Positions 50,701-61,228 of a stretch of 64,000 nucleotides of DNA are shown piece after piece. The notes under the pieces are model-generated. The model was not told the DNA's origin and searched no databases. It worked only from the letters and a program-made list of their open reading frames with translations. Position numbers and translations under genes: made by a program. The stretch is from Crotophaga sulcirostris (lineage: Eukaryota; Chordata; Aves; Cuculiformes; Crotophagidae). Position 1 is the stretch's first letter, and each line of letters opens with the position of its first letter. The stretch lies in the NCBI GenBank assembly GCA_013397455.1, contig VYZB01000134.1, positions 1,264,917-1,328,916 on the forward strand, written 5' to 3'.

Positions 50701-53700
50701 CCTGTCTTCCCACTGTTGAATAAGTCCAGTTGGCCCATCTGTCAAAGCCTGGTTTGGGACACATTAGCTTTCTAGTTATCCTGAACTACCAGGGAGGAAT
50801 ATGGATACCTCATGTATATAAAACACTTAACGTCTGATTATGATTTTGTTTGTCTTCTTTTGCTTTTGTTTCTTGTGTACCCAAAGTGGGCTCTTCCTCT
50901 TTGGTGAGGAAGAGTGAGAGTCCGTGAAAACAGCATGTAAGGTAAGGGTATAACAGTGAACTGACCTGAACCAAGACATCCAATATTTAAAATCCATACC
51001 TTGGGTAGAGCTTTGGCTGATTTCATCCCCAGGCACCATACTATAAGCTGAATTTCCTCTGTCAGGCCAACAGTTGGTTTCTCTCTCAGCATTGCAAGGC
51101 TCATCCTTGCTCCTGAGCACTTCCCACCTGCACTCAGACACTTCCTTGCCCACCACCTGTGCGCTTGCTCTTTCCTTTCATTGCGTGACTGAGGCATAAA
51201 CATCACTTGAAAACTCCATGCATCTCACCACTGACTGACTTCTGTAAATCCTTTTGCGGTTGAAACTGCACCCTGGGGCTTGTGGCCTCCAAAGCCGTGC
51301 CAGACCTCCCTTGCCCTGCTTGGTTGTGCCTCCATGGAAGGACCCTCACTGGAGTTTCCAGTTTTCTTACTAAGTCTCAGACCTTGGTGTCAGACTCCCA
51401 AGACACCCCTAACAGCTCCTTTTCCTCTGTCACCTCAGACATTGCTCCTTTCATCTTAGTTTTGAAGCCTAGTCCTCTTACAATATATCACCTTTGTTGC
51501 AGTATCATATCAGAATGACAAGAGCAGTTCCTGCTGCAGATCAGCACATACAGTTAAATTTTGTTTCTCATTTCTTACCTTGACCAAAAGAGACCATCTT
51601 TGCACTTTCACTAATGTTGCCACTTTTGCTGGGGTACTACACACAGCCCCAAATAGCTGTTTCTTTATTTTGCTCTATGCCCTTCTTTAAAACTTTCCTT
51701 GGATGCAACAGCCTCAAAAAATAAAAACGGATGCGTGGACACCCCTGTGCATTGCACTGTCAGAGGCTCTGCCACTCCTTCTTGTCTGCCTGTTTCCATC
51801 AGTTGTCTCTTGTATTGCTGCTGTTTTGTGTTCTGCCTCCACAAGCACCTTGCACGTGGCCTTTGTACGCCCTGACTACTGTTCAGACACTGGCAATCCC
51901 CATGAACTACCTAGTCTTCCGGTCTCACTGGCATCAGAAAACAAACTTTCTTTCTCCTGTCCTTCTGATTATTTTAGAATTTGCACCTTCTCAGACCTCT
52001 CAGGTACAGGGTGCTACCAGCATCTCTTGTTCTCTCCTCTCTGGTTGTTGTCAAGCACTAAACACTGCGGCCAAACCCTAGCACTGTGCTGTGAATCAGA
52101 GCAGATGGAGCTCGGCACACCAAACAGGGGATCAGTGTTGAAGATGTGTATTTTCACCATTTTCACCTCACTATCTAACCTGTCCCACCTTTCTCTGTTC
52201 AAAGTGGTTGCTGATTTCATTAGTTTAAATATACACAGCTCTCCCCGGAAAGCATCCTTTCTAATGAAATTCTCACACTTTGTTATGGTAAGCAATTTTT
52301 ACATGCATTAATGTTACTTTGCATAATTTGATTGCCTCTGCAACATTACAGAGACAATAGGGACAGAGGCAGACCCAGCTCGTCTCTGGAAGGAAACCAG
52401 AGCCCACAGTGTGTGTGCATGTGGATAGAGCACACATGCCTTAGCAGCCACTGCCACAGGTTATCCCCACTTCATCCCCTTCCATCTTACGTGCCCAGGA
52501 AAACTGCATGTGGTAGTAATTTCTTAGGAAGCAAAAAACTTACCTTTAAAAAGAGGCCATTTAAATGTCCCAGGATAAGATCAGATATTTTTATCACCAC
52601 TGGATAGATTATGGAGAAGCTGCAGTTTCTGTGCTGATGTGGAATGACCATGGTAAACCTTCCTGAGGGAGTCTGAGAGATGACATTGCAAGCTGGGGCA
52701 CAAGAAAAGGTACAAGAGTTACTCGTTGAGTCATCACTGCATGTAGCAAAATCATGTACTTTCAGTACTAACAGAGAACAGATTATTTAATTACTGACAA
52801 TTAAAACCAAATGCTAAAAAAAAATGCCCACATATGGCATTTTCTGGGGTTCTTGCATGGTATTTGTTGTCTAAGAATTCTCTGACCATTGCTTACTGTG
52901 TAGTATGAGATCTGGCAGCACTTGAGGGTGAAACAGTCAATAGGAGAGCTCACACCTCAGATCCACACATCAAGGACTTATCTAGCCAGGGGTTTGCATT
53001 ATTTGCCAATTTAAAGGAGGCTAAATAAAGATGCAGGGCTTTCATTTAGCCTTGAGTGGTATTGTCAGCAAACCCCTAACTCCTATTGTGCTCCTCTAGA
53101 GTTCTTTATCCTATTTTATCTTAAAGTTCAAACTTAACAGTTCATCTTGTCATCTGTGTGTGCAACCCAAAGGGTCCTCCACGCAGACCTGGAGGCCTGC
53201 AGCTGCTCCAGCAGCCACAAGCCAGCTCCAGCAGCTGCGCACAACAATCACATCCATGGGCACGAAGCCACACGATAGCGAAGACCCCGCTTGCAGGCTT
53301 ATGTCTGACCAACGCGGAATAAGAATAGGGTAGACATGCCGTCATCTTCATCCTTTGCATGGAGAAGCTGATAAATCAGACTGGCCTGAACAATAATTGC
53401 TGAATGTCCTACCTCCTTTTGGAAAAATGGTGCAAGTGACCATTATTTTGCCTTGACAGCTCACAGACTTAGGGAAATTACTTGTAAATAGATCATTGGG
53501 ACCATACATTATTCATAATTATTACAGAACTATTCAATGCACTGTTTTTGCTGTTGAACTTTTTCAAACATTTTTTCCTTATTATTAAACCAGATCTAGA
53601 AATTGCTGGGGTTAAACTCTCTAGTTTAATACTATTTGTTCTAGCCAAGTGTGTTGGAACAAGGCAATACTAGATTGAAAGAAATCTTTGAAAGAAATAT

Positions 53701-56700
53701 TGTTCTGGTCCTGAATGTTGAAGCTGTGCCTAAGCTCTCTCTTACACTTACCCCTTTTGTTTGGGGGGGGATACACACACAGCTGAGTCAAATCCTCAGG
53801 TGTGCAGGTGTGTGTGGCTCCACTGGCATTACTGGAACCATGTCAGTGTGGATAGCACCAGAGAGAATTCAGTTCAAACCGACACATTAGTTTTGCTTCT
53901 TGCCCCAAATACAAACCCATTTGATGACATAAGCCACAGACTTACGGAAGAGGTTGGGGTTTTTCTTGATGGTGACAGTAAATCCATTGCCTGGCTGATG
54001 AATCCTGAAGAAGATCATTGCCACATTCTGTGATGCCCTGATGCTCCTCTGAATATTGCCGCTTTCACAAAAGTCTGTATATCTTTGGGAAGTGGAGAGG
54101 GGATGGTCCAAGGAACTGGGAAATTTCTCTCCTTTGAGTATCCAGCCATCAAATACCTACAGGGGTTCAATAATTGAAAGCAAGACTTTTGCTTCTCACT
54201 CTGTTAGCAGAGAACAGAAACATAAAATATTACAGACACTTATTTTGACAAAAAATGGTCTGTCCAAAGCCACCAATTAAAAACAAAAATTCTTTATATT
54301 TATCAATTTCCTAGCATTTAACTAGTCGCTCAAGCTTCAATCTGTATCTAGGAAAAAGATACATAAAAATTTTGATGGTATCTTTATTTCATTTAGGTGA
54401 TGATTTTGGTGACTTTTTTGAGGGAAGCGGCTCTTTCTGCTACAGCATCATTACATTTGCTTTTTTTAATTTTTTTTTAACTCTTACTATTGCAGTTCTG
54501 CTGTTACTAAGAGAAGTTTTGACCAGCTTGATTTGGCATCCACATGAAACATAAGCTATGCTGTCAGAATCTGGGCGTTAAGTCCATTGATCTAGCCTGT
54601 GATTTTCCACAATCCGTGTTTTGCAGCTTGTCACTAATGGGCCTAGAGGGCTTTCATAGGTGCTGGAATACAATAAAGCTTCAGGGAGGGATTACTGAAA
54701 GATGTATTGCTCTCTCCTGCATCTATTCTTTCAGCTCACCCTAACCACTAGAAAGCAGAAAAGACACTGCCTACTTGGCTGGACCTTAAGCAGCAACCTC
54801 TACAAATATTTCCTTTATAACAAAAATAGCAACAATTTGTCCTCACTGCCTTCAGAGAAATGTGTCAGAACTAGAAATGTGTGTTAAGTCTAGCATGGCT
54901 GCATAGTTGCCTGCCTTGGTATTTCAATTCCCTCCTAGCTGCTCTCACCCAGTAATTCCTTCTATGTTCCAGTCAATACGCCAAAACTCCAAGGGCCAGA
55001 TCCTGCCATTGATTTGAAGAGTAATCCTAATGTGAATACATGTGGGACTTCCTCATGAAGAGCTGCAGGATCAGCCTTTGGATTTGCCAGAACTGTAAAT
55101 TTTCTGAATTAATGAGACGTGGGTTCTCAAATTACACCAGGGTAAAGCTGCCTGTATAAATACAATAGTACAATGCAGAAACTGGGGACTCCATTATCAA
55201 AGGAAGGAAACTTCTATAAAGCCTCAAAGATCTCTTGGCATTTTTCTAGCCTTCATAAGTGGCTGTAAATCTAGGTATAAAATCCTTGGACCCACAAGAG
55301 GCTGAAATCAGTCTCCCTGAGATCTCAGTGGGGCAGCGTCTCTGCAAAAGAGGGAGATAAGGACGGGGCTGAACGGCAACTTCCCTCCTCCTCCTTCACA
55401 GAGCTCAGCTTGCCACTTGGCAGGATGGGGTCTGTGCTGTGCATAGCCACTGCAGCACAAAGGGTAGAGCACAAGGTGAGTGGAGCAACCAGGGTCCCTT
55501 GAACTCCTTCTTCTCTCCTGAACCGAGTACAGACCTTGCTTAGTGCTTCTGCCTGCCAGCAAAACACCGTAAAATCTTTTGATACTGGAATATAAATGGC
55601 TTTGAGTCATAAGGCTCTTTCCTTTCAGAGCAAATGTCCTGAAAAGCTCTAGTAGGACCATTTGAAAAAAAAAGCCTGCAATGATCCACTCATTACTAAG
55701 TGTCCTGCGAGTGGAGGTTCTGGAGCAGTAGGCCATTCAGAGAGCTGTATCATTATCTACATGGCTGGTGTGATGCATGGTGTAGTGAGAAAACCCTCCC
55801 TAATGGGGCTGAGGGACTCAGGTTATATTGATCAAACTTTTCAGTTTCTCCCCCAGGTACGGATACACAGTAGAGGTGTGCCTGGAAAAGTTCAGAGGAA
55901 TTGGTGCTGCAGCCTGGGGAGGGATCTCTGCCCTTCATAGGGTGAATGTACCCAAAGTGCCTCCAGGAGGAGGAACAGCCCTCCCAGAGACCACTGCTTT
56001 GTGAAAGCCATCACACACGAACACACACAACCTCATGCACACACAGGTTTGCCTGTCCCCTCCACATGTAGCAAATATCTCACACGTCAGATGAGGGCAG
56101 GGAAGGGAAAGTGCAGCAGGACATGCCAGCTTCTTACCTTCAGGAAATCACCCCCTTGACAGTCGATGTTTACAAAGTCATAGTCTATCGTGATGAGCTC
56201 CTCAGGCTCCCCGATGAAGAAGGTTGCGCAGTGCAGCTGCGGTTGGTTTGCAGTAAAAGTGAACTGCCCCTCTATACTCAGCATGTCGATGCATCCTGCA
56301 GGAACAGAGACACGGGGCTGCTGCCTCAGCCTGCAGGTGGGGAGACACCCAAGACCAGTTCCCACCGCATTGGGGATAGTGATGAGAGACACCTATGCTG
56401 AGACCCAGCTCTTAGTGAGGAGAGGGAGACCCAGCTGAAGAATTAGGAGTCTTCCGAGCATCGGAGGACAAAGAGTAGCTCACAGGTATGAACACAAGCG
56501 TGTAATGGGGGGTGCAGGGTAGATGACATGCCAAAGCATTTCTGAGCAGAAAACTCTGTGTATGCGTACGCGCATGAATACACAAATACCTTTGTTCCTT
56601 CAGATTCCTCTCTAGCCACAGCTTTTCAACCTGTCTCATTCCCTAGAGATGAGATCCTGGCCAGAGACACAGGTAGATGATGCCCATCCTCCTTTCATTA

Positions 56701-57510
56701 TTGGGGACCCTCACTTTAGTCCCAATCTCTTGAGGTTTTCTGAGATTTTAACATTGTCTTTCTTCTCTCTCCCCTTGCAAAAAGCGTCTGCAGCAGCTCT
56801 GTCACTCTCAAATAGCCCCTTTCCCCTCCCTAAGCCCCGAGATCCCGCCAGGACTCTCCCACCCACTGGCAGTCCCTACCAGAACACCAAAGAAACTCAC
56901 GGAGTGACCGCCGGTAGATCTGCCCTGCAGACAGCTCTCGCTTCAAATCTTCGCTGAGGAGTAGGAAGGGCTCATCTTCACCGGCATCTCTCACCTGGTG
57001 AAAGAAAGAGGCCAAGAAGAGGCTGGAGCAAAGTGATATGCAGCCCTCTCCCTGCACGTCTCAAGAGCAGGCACCAGCAGACTAAATCCCTCCTCCAGAA
57101 ACAGTGAAGCTGTGGAAGAGCTCAGTCAGAGTTACCTGTAGTAGATGGGAAGAAGTCTGGTAGCTAAGATATGAGCCTAACAGCTCAGTGCACGGCTCTT
57201 AAATCCTCAGCAAAAATGCAAGTTTGAGGAAAGGGAGGATAAACAAATGGAGTGGGGAATGGGATGGGACTGTTGCATTAATGTGATCCAGGTGCAGCTT
57301 TAATACTGAAGAAGTGAGAATAGAAGGGGAGAGAAGAAAAAGCGTGATGCTGAAAATCTGGCAGTACAAGTGAGAAGACAGCAGCTAAAGGCACAGTGAG
57401 GCACTTCAGTCGTCAGCCCCGTTACTCACCTCTAGGTATCTGGTTTCCCCCTTGGAGGCTGCCAGGAAGATGAGAACGAAGTGGCACTGAAACTGGAAAG
57501 CAGACGGCAT
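47554..57510 (-). CDS. CRHBP: CRHBP, corticotropin-releasing hormone binding protein (complete, 7 exons)
   Basis: Seven coding exons with GT-AG junctions and consistent phases give 969 nt: 322 residues plus stop, the same length as human CRHBP. It is a secreted glycoprotein that binds CRH (and urocortin) with high affinity and limits its action in pituitary, brain and plasma. Residues 1 to about 24 form the signal peptide (MPSAFQFQCHFVLIFLAAS). All ten structural cysteines are present at 60, 81, 104, 141, 183, 205, 237, 264, 277 and 318, the spacing that gives the five sequential disulfides of the family. The N-glycosylation site N204-C-S is kept. The first AUG after the TATA box is the chosen start (A at -3). 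AGGF1 lies about 32 kb downstream on the same strand, as in mammals. No damage is seen; it looks functional. Confidence 0.97.
47885..48621 (+). repeat. CR1 LINE 3' portion, CRHBP intron 6 (antisense to gene)
   Basis: It starts with a decayed CR1 reverse-transcriptase C-terminus (GREWLESSPGEKYSGVLV ... SVTSRSR), continues through the CR1 3' region (TTGGAGCGAGTCCAGAGGAG) and ends with GTTCTGTGATTCTATGATTC tail units. It is the longest uninterrupted CR1 copy here (about 740 bp) and starts about 170 bp from exon 7. Confidence 0.93.
49960..50077 (-). CDS. CRHBP: CRHBP exon 6
   Basis: The acceptor TCTTTTTAG|AAACCAA and donor GGTCTG|GTGAGA enclose 118 bp. AGCAGVGDFVELLGGSGLDP, then SKMFPLADLCHSFHGS, matches the family (AGCEGIGDFVELLGGTGLDP in human); Cys237 and Cys264 are present. 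Confidence 0.96.
50078..52543 (-). other. CRHBP intron 5
   Basis: No further exon seen on the coding strand. The region 51,200-52,230 is pyrimidine-rich on the plus strand, with long open frames (one of 202 codons at 51,703-52,311), but it has no recognised homology. It could be an old unrecognised repeat. Confidence 0.65.
52544..52692 (-). CDS. CRHBP: CRHBP exon 5
   Basis: The acceptor GCCCCAG|CTTGCAA and donor TTAAAG|GTAAGT enclose 149 bp. CNVISQTPSGRFTMVIPHQH, then RNCSFSIIYPVVIKISDL, carries Cys183, Cys205 and the glycosylation sequon at Asn204. Confidence 0.96.
52693..53945 (-). other. CRHBP intron 4
   Basis: No repeat family is recognised. A small GC-rich patch is at 53,160-53,330, and an AT-rich block at 53,400-53,560 reads like unique, possibly constrained sequence. 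Confidence 0.6.
53946..54156 (-). CDS. CRHBP: CRHBP exon 4
   Basis: The acceptor CCCTGTAG|GTATTTG and donor TCTTCC|GTAAGT enclose 211 bp (70 codons plus 1 base). VFDGWILKGEKFPSS through IRASQNVAMIFFRIHQPGNG matches the family; it includes Cys141. Confidence 0.97.
54157..56137 (-). other. CRHBP intron 3
   Basis: About 2 kb without recognisable exons or repeats. A T-rich stretch is at 54,457-54,479. Introns 1 (56,995-57,429) and 2 (56,296-56,900) also show nothing recognisable. Confidence 0.6.
56138..56295 (-). CDS. CRHBP: CRHBP exon 3
   Basis: The acceptor TCCTGCAG|GATGCAT and donor CTGAAG|GTAAGA enclose 158 bp. It encodes CIDMLSIEGQFTFTA through DCQGGDFLK, carrying cysteines 60, 81 and 104; very close to the mammalian exon. 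Confidence 0.97.
56901..56994 (-). CDS. CRHBP: CRHBP exon 2
   Basis: The acceptor TTTCACCAG|GTGAGAG and donor CACTCC|GTGAG enclose 94 bp. The product VRDAGEDEPFLLLSEDLKRE, then LSAGQIYRRSL, is the N-terminal segment before the first cysteine. The final C combines with exon 3 to give Arg59. Confidence 0.93.
57430..57510 (-). CDS. CRHBP: CRHBP exon 1 (signal peptide)
   Basis: The ATG is at 57,508-57,510 and the donor is CTAGAG|GTGAGT; 27 codons, phase 0. QCHFVLIFL matches the hydrophobic core of the mammalian signal peptide (QCHFILIFL), and GETRYLE matches the mature N-terminus. Confidence 0.95.
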
Positions 57511-57610
57511 GCTGACACCTCCTCTGGCAGCCCTCCCTCTCTCCCTGTGGTGAAGTTCCTCCTGGTCTGCGCCGATAGGCAGGAACCGCTGGGGTATCTT
57601 GGAGAGACTC

Positions 57611-57618
57611 TTTTTATA
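57611..57618 (-). promoter_or_regulatory. TATA box of CRHBP
   Basis: TATAAAAA on the minus strand, about 100 bp upstream of the ATG, predicts transcription start near 57,585 and a 5' UTR of about 75 nt without upstream AUG. A focused TATA promoter fits a tissue-restricted, hormone-regulated gene. Confidence 0.75.
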
Positions 57619-57660
57619 GAGCTGTTGGGAGGGGAGGCACTTGGTCCCCGTACTGATAGG

Positions 57661-57675
57661 GTAACCCATGGTAAC
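57661..57675. promoter_or_regulatory. Perfect RFX X-box upstream of the CRHBP TATA box
   Basis: GTAACCCATGGTAAC fits GTNRCC(0-3N)RGYAAC exactly, with a CAT spacer, about 45 bp upstream of the TATA box. It could bind RFX factors, which regulate ciliary and neuronal genes. Motif match only. Confidence 0.55.
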
Positions 57676-60600
57676 TGAATTCCTCTTGCAGTGACACAGT
57701 ACGTGGGCATGACAAGGGTCCAAATAACAAACACAAATTTCCAAGCTGGTCGAACTCCCCTTGCTGGCAGATGTCTTTTCTACTTAACTGTCTGGTGGAG
57801 CTGAAAAGCTCTGGGGAGGAAATCCTGTCCTGTGGCAGCTGAGGCACTCACAGTGTGCTTATTTCCAGTTACTCCAAAGTGAGGAACATCCTTCCTTCCT
57901 CTTCTTCTCCTGCTTTCCTGTCCTAGGGCACTTCAGACATGCAGGGCTTGCTGCCTCCCTCCTGTTGCTCTTTGACATGCAGCTCTCTGCAGCCCCATGC
58001 CAGGTGCTTTCCACTGGCCAGGACTGGGTAAGTGTTCCTCCACCCCAGCCAGGGTTGCAGCCTGGGGTCAGCACTGACACTGGGGATGGGGACCCTCTGC
58101 GTCCTGTGCAGCTGAGGCTTAAGGGCTCTACAGCAAGTACACAGGCAAAATCAGACAGCTTTCTCCACCAGGCATGGCTTTCATACAGAAATTAGGAAAT
58201 CTTGGGGTTCCCAAGTTCATATTCCTCACAGAACAGCTGATACTGCTCCAACCTTAATCCTTAAGGGAAACCTTAGAAAGACCTTCAAAATATGAATGTG
58301 GGAATGAAAATTCATAACTCTGCAGAATTCTGAAAATCAGGAACTCAGCAGAGATACTGGTTTAAGGGTATATTCTTGTTTTCCCCTGACCCAGGATGAA
58401 CCATCAACATTCTACAGACAATAACTACGCTTTCTCCATCTCAGTTTTTTTCCAAGGGTCCCCTTCTGCTCTGTGCTTTCCTGTAAAATTGTCACTTTGG
58501 TTTAGTAAAACTTAGAAAGAATACAATCCAGATTTTCAAAATTTTAGGTTTGCTGCTTCCAATTTCATTACTGGGGCTTGTAAACAGAAATGCTTCCTTC
58601 CTGTTTCACCCAACATTTTTGGTTGCACAACAAACAAATAAATCTTATTCTGTCATTACACCTGTGGCTCTGATGTTATTATGCTGTAATTCTTATTCTT
58701 ATGTTTTACTATAATATCACTCCATAACTGCATGACACTTTTGTGAATTTGCCATATATGTGTGTGTTTTGTTAAAAATACTAAGGAAACTGAAAATATT
58801 ATTTTTTAACTTTGACATCAAGTTGTTTTCAAAGGTTGATCAAACTGCTTTGGGGGATTGAATAGTTAATTACTGCATAAACCAAGATTGAATTAATTCA
58901 TCTTCGGATACTTGCCTTGAATTGTTGAAATACTGTTATTTTAGGCAAGGATTATCAGAAGCACCAAGGGAATTCAGAATCTTAAATCCACTGAAGTTCT
59001 TTGGGAATTACAGGTTTTGTTGGAAAACTGCTGGGTTAACCAACTTGCATTAGAGAATGGCTGGTTAATCAGGGTGGTGAAAGGTGTGCTGGAGACCACT
59101 GGAATCCTGTGGGACCACAAGGGGCTGCGTGGGAGCCCAACCTCATTTGCTTTTCGTATCACACATTCACTTTCTGAAGAGGTGAAGAAAGTCAGGACAT
59201 GGGCCCTCCACTCCCCATCTTTGAGGCACTGCAGAACCCAGTCCCAGTCCTGACTGTGGTGTCTCAGTTTGCCCTGCTGGCCCCCAGCCTGTACTTCAGA
59301 TACTGAGTCCTTGAATATCTTCAGTAAAGGATAGAGAGTGTTTGGCTGTGTGAGAATTTGACCAGTTACTGAAGATTTGGCTAAATTTAGCCCAAAAAAT
59401 GAGTGAAGGACAAATGACGCTGCAGATAAATCAATATGACTGTCTATTAAACCAATTGTGAGATGATCCACATGGAATAAAACATACCAACAGTGATATC
59501 AATGTATTTTAACCTTTTGTTCATGAATAGTTGAGGTCTAGGTTAGCACAGCATTTGCTAGTGGAGGTCCCCAGACAAGCAGGGCAGCCCCAGGGGCTGG
59601 AGAACATCACAGCATTCGAGGTATGGGGACTGTCCTTCTTCAAACAGCAAGGTGGTGGAAGGGAGGGTAGGAGCCACCTCCATGTCCTTTGCAATTCCTT
59701 ACTCACATAGGACCTACAGGGGCTTTGCATTTCCTATGCAATACCTGCAGGAGTTTGCTTTGAGTGTCACAAATATTCTGTATATGATTAGTGCAAAAGC
59801 TAAACTTAGATGCCCTTCGCTGTGGATGTGGAGTTTGGATTTAACAGAGATGCTAAGGTAGCCTTTTATCTACTCTGCATCATCTTTCACTTTGCATTCT
59901 GGCGCTGGGCTCAGTAGGGGCTGATGAAGCACAATGACATCTTGCCCAGCCTCATGGCAAAGCCTCCCAGTGCCTGGCGTAATTCCCTGTGTTTTCAAAC
60001 ACAGTGCTGCCCTCAGGCCTCAAACTGTGATATGCTTCCCCTTGTGCAGATCTAGTATCTGTGGAAGGCAAGTATAGAGGATGGGGACAGGGAACCACAT
60101 GCAGAAGGGTGCAGTGGCTGCTTCTGGCAGACATTCTGCCCTGCAGTGTCTCCACACCTGACTTAGATAGTGGCCCTGAGGCTACCAATCCTGGGTGAAG
60201 GAGAAGACTCTTGTCCCAGCCCAACAACCTGGCTATCAGAAGGTAAAAGAGGATGGGGTACCTCCTCCTCACTCAACTCTACTCCCTCCTCATAGGGTAC
60301 CACAGGTCCTCTTCCCATCTGCACCTCCCTTTTTTCTGCTCTAGCACTGCTTTTGTTTAAGGCCACTGCCAGAGATAGAGCCCTTTGGAGATGGGATTTT
60401 CACTAGCAAAGCAAAGTAAAATCAGCAGTTTAAACAGGGTTCAAAACATCCCTGCAGCACTTCAGAAGGGAAATGCACCTTCAATGTGATATAAACCCTT
60501 GGGCTAATGAGGAAAGTGTAATTTTTCTTTCATTGGGTTGAGTCATTGTAACACTTTGTAGGACAACTTTGTGTTAATAATCATTTATACAACACAGGAA

Positions 60601-60986
60601 AACACATTCCCTGACTAACCCTGCTAGAAGCTAGATAATCCGATTGCTGTCATGCTATGACAACGTGACACTGCTGGCAACCGTAACTCCAGGGAGCAGT
60701 TTCTTTCCCTGACAGAAGTAATGGGATGCCACCATGCTGGTGAGAGGCTGGGATGCCTGCAGAGTATTACCCATCCCACTCTGCTGGGGCTCAGAAGGGG
60801 CATTACTAAGGCACTCCAGCCATTGCAGAGCCTCAGGTTGACAAAGCAGTGTTTGTGGGTGGGTTTTTTCGCACCATTCAGATGCGTGCTTGGGAGGACC
60901 AGCCTAGCCACAATGGAAATCCTCCACCTCATGCTTGGAGTTTGTAGGTGTCTTGCCAGCTATTATAGCAGAGAAGAGATCCCAGC
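57676..60986. other. Upstream flank of CRHBP, no gene seen
   Basis: Unique-looking sequence. A 165-codon minus-strand frame at 58,974-59,471 resembles no known protein and shows no exon structure. S100Z, expected upstream by mammalian synteny, was not found here. Confidence 0.65.
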
Positions 60987-61228
60987 CACAGTATCACAGT
61001 ATCACACAGTATTAAAAGGTTGGAAAGGACCTTTGAGATCATCGAGTCCAACCTACAACCCAACACTAACACCAATCCATCACCTAAACCATGGCACTGA
61101 GTGCCTCATCCAATCTCCTCTTAAACACCTCCAGGGACAGCGACTCCGCCGCCTCCCTGGGCAGCGCATTCCAATGGCCAATCACCCTTTCAGGAAAGAA
61201 TTTTTTCCTAATATCAAGCCTAAACCAT
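60987..61228 (-). repeat. CR1 LINE 3' end (ATACTGTG-type)
   Basis: It starts with three CACAGTAT units (the ATACTGTG tail in reverse), then the same 3' end as at 725 and 28,141, extending to AGGAAAGAATTTTTTCCTAA and ATATCAAGCCTAAACC. It is the best-preserved tail of this subfamily here. Confidence 0.93.

Noticed and set aside
57511..57744. In-frame upstream ATGs extending CRHBP at its N-terminus
   Set aside because: They lie upstream of the TATA box, and the extension would bury the signal peptide. The family starts at the hydrophobic MPSAFQFQ position.
58974..59471. A 165-codon minus-strand frame upstream of CRHBP
   Set aside because: No signal peptide, domain or family resemblance, and no splice partners found; likely chance.
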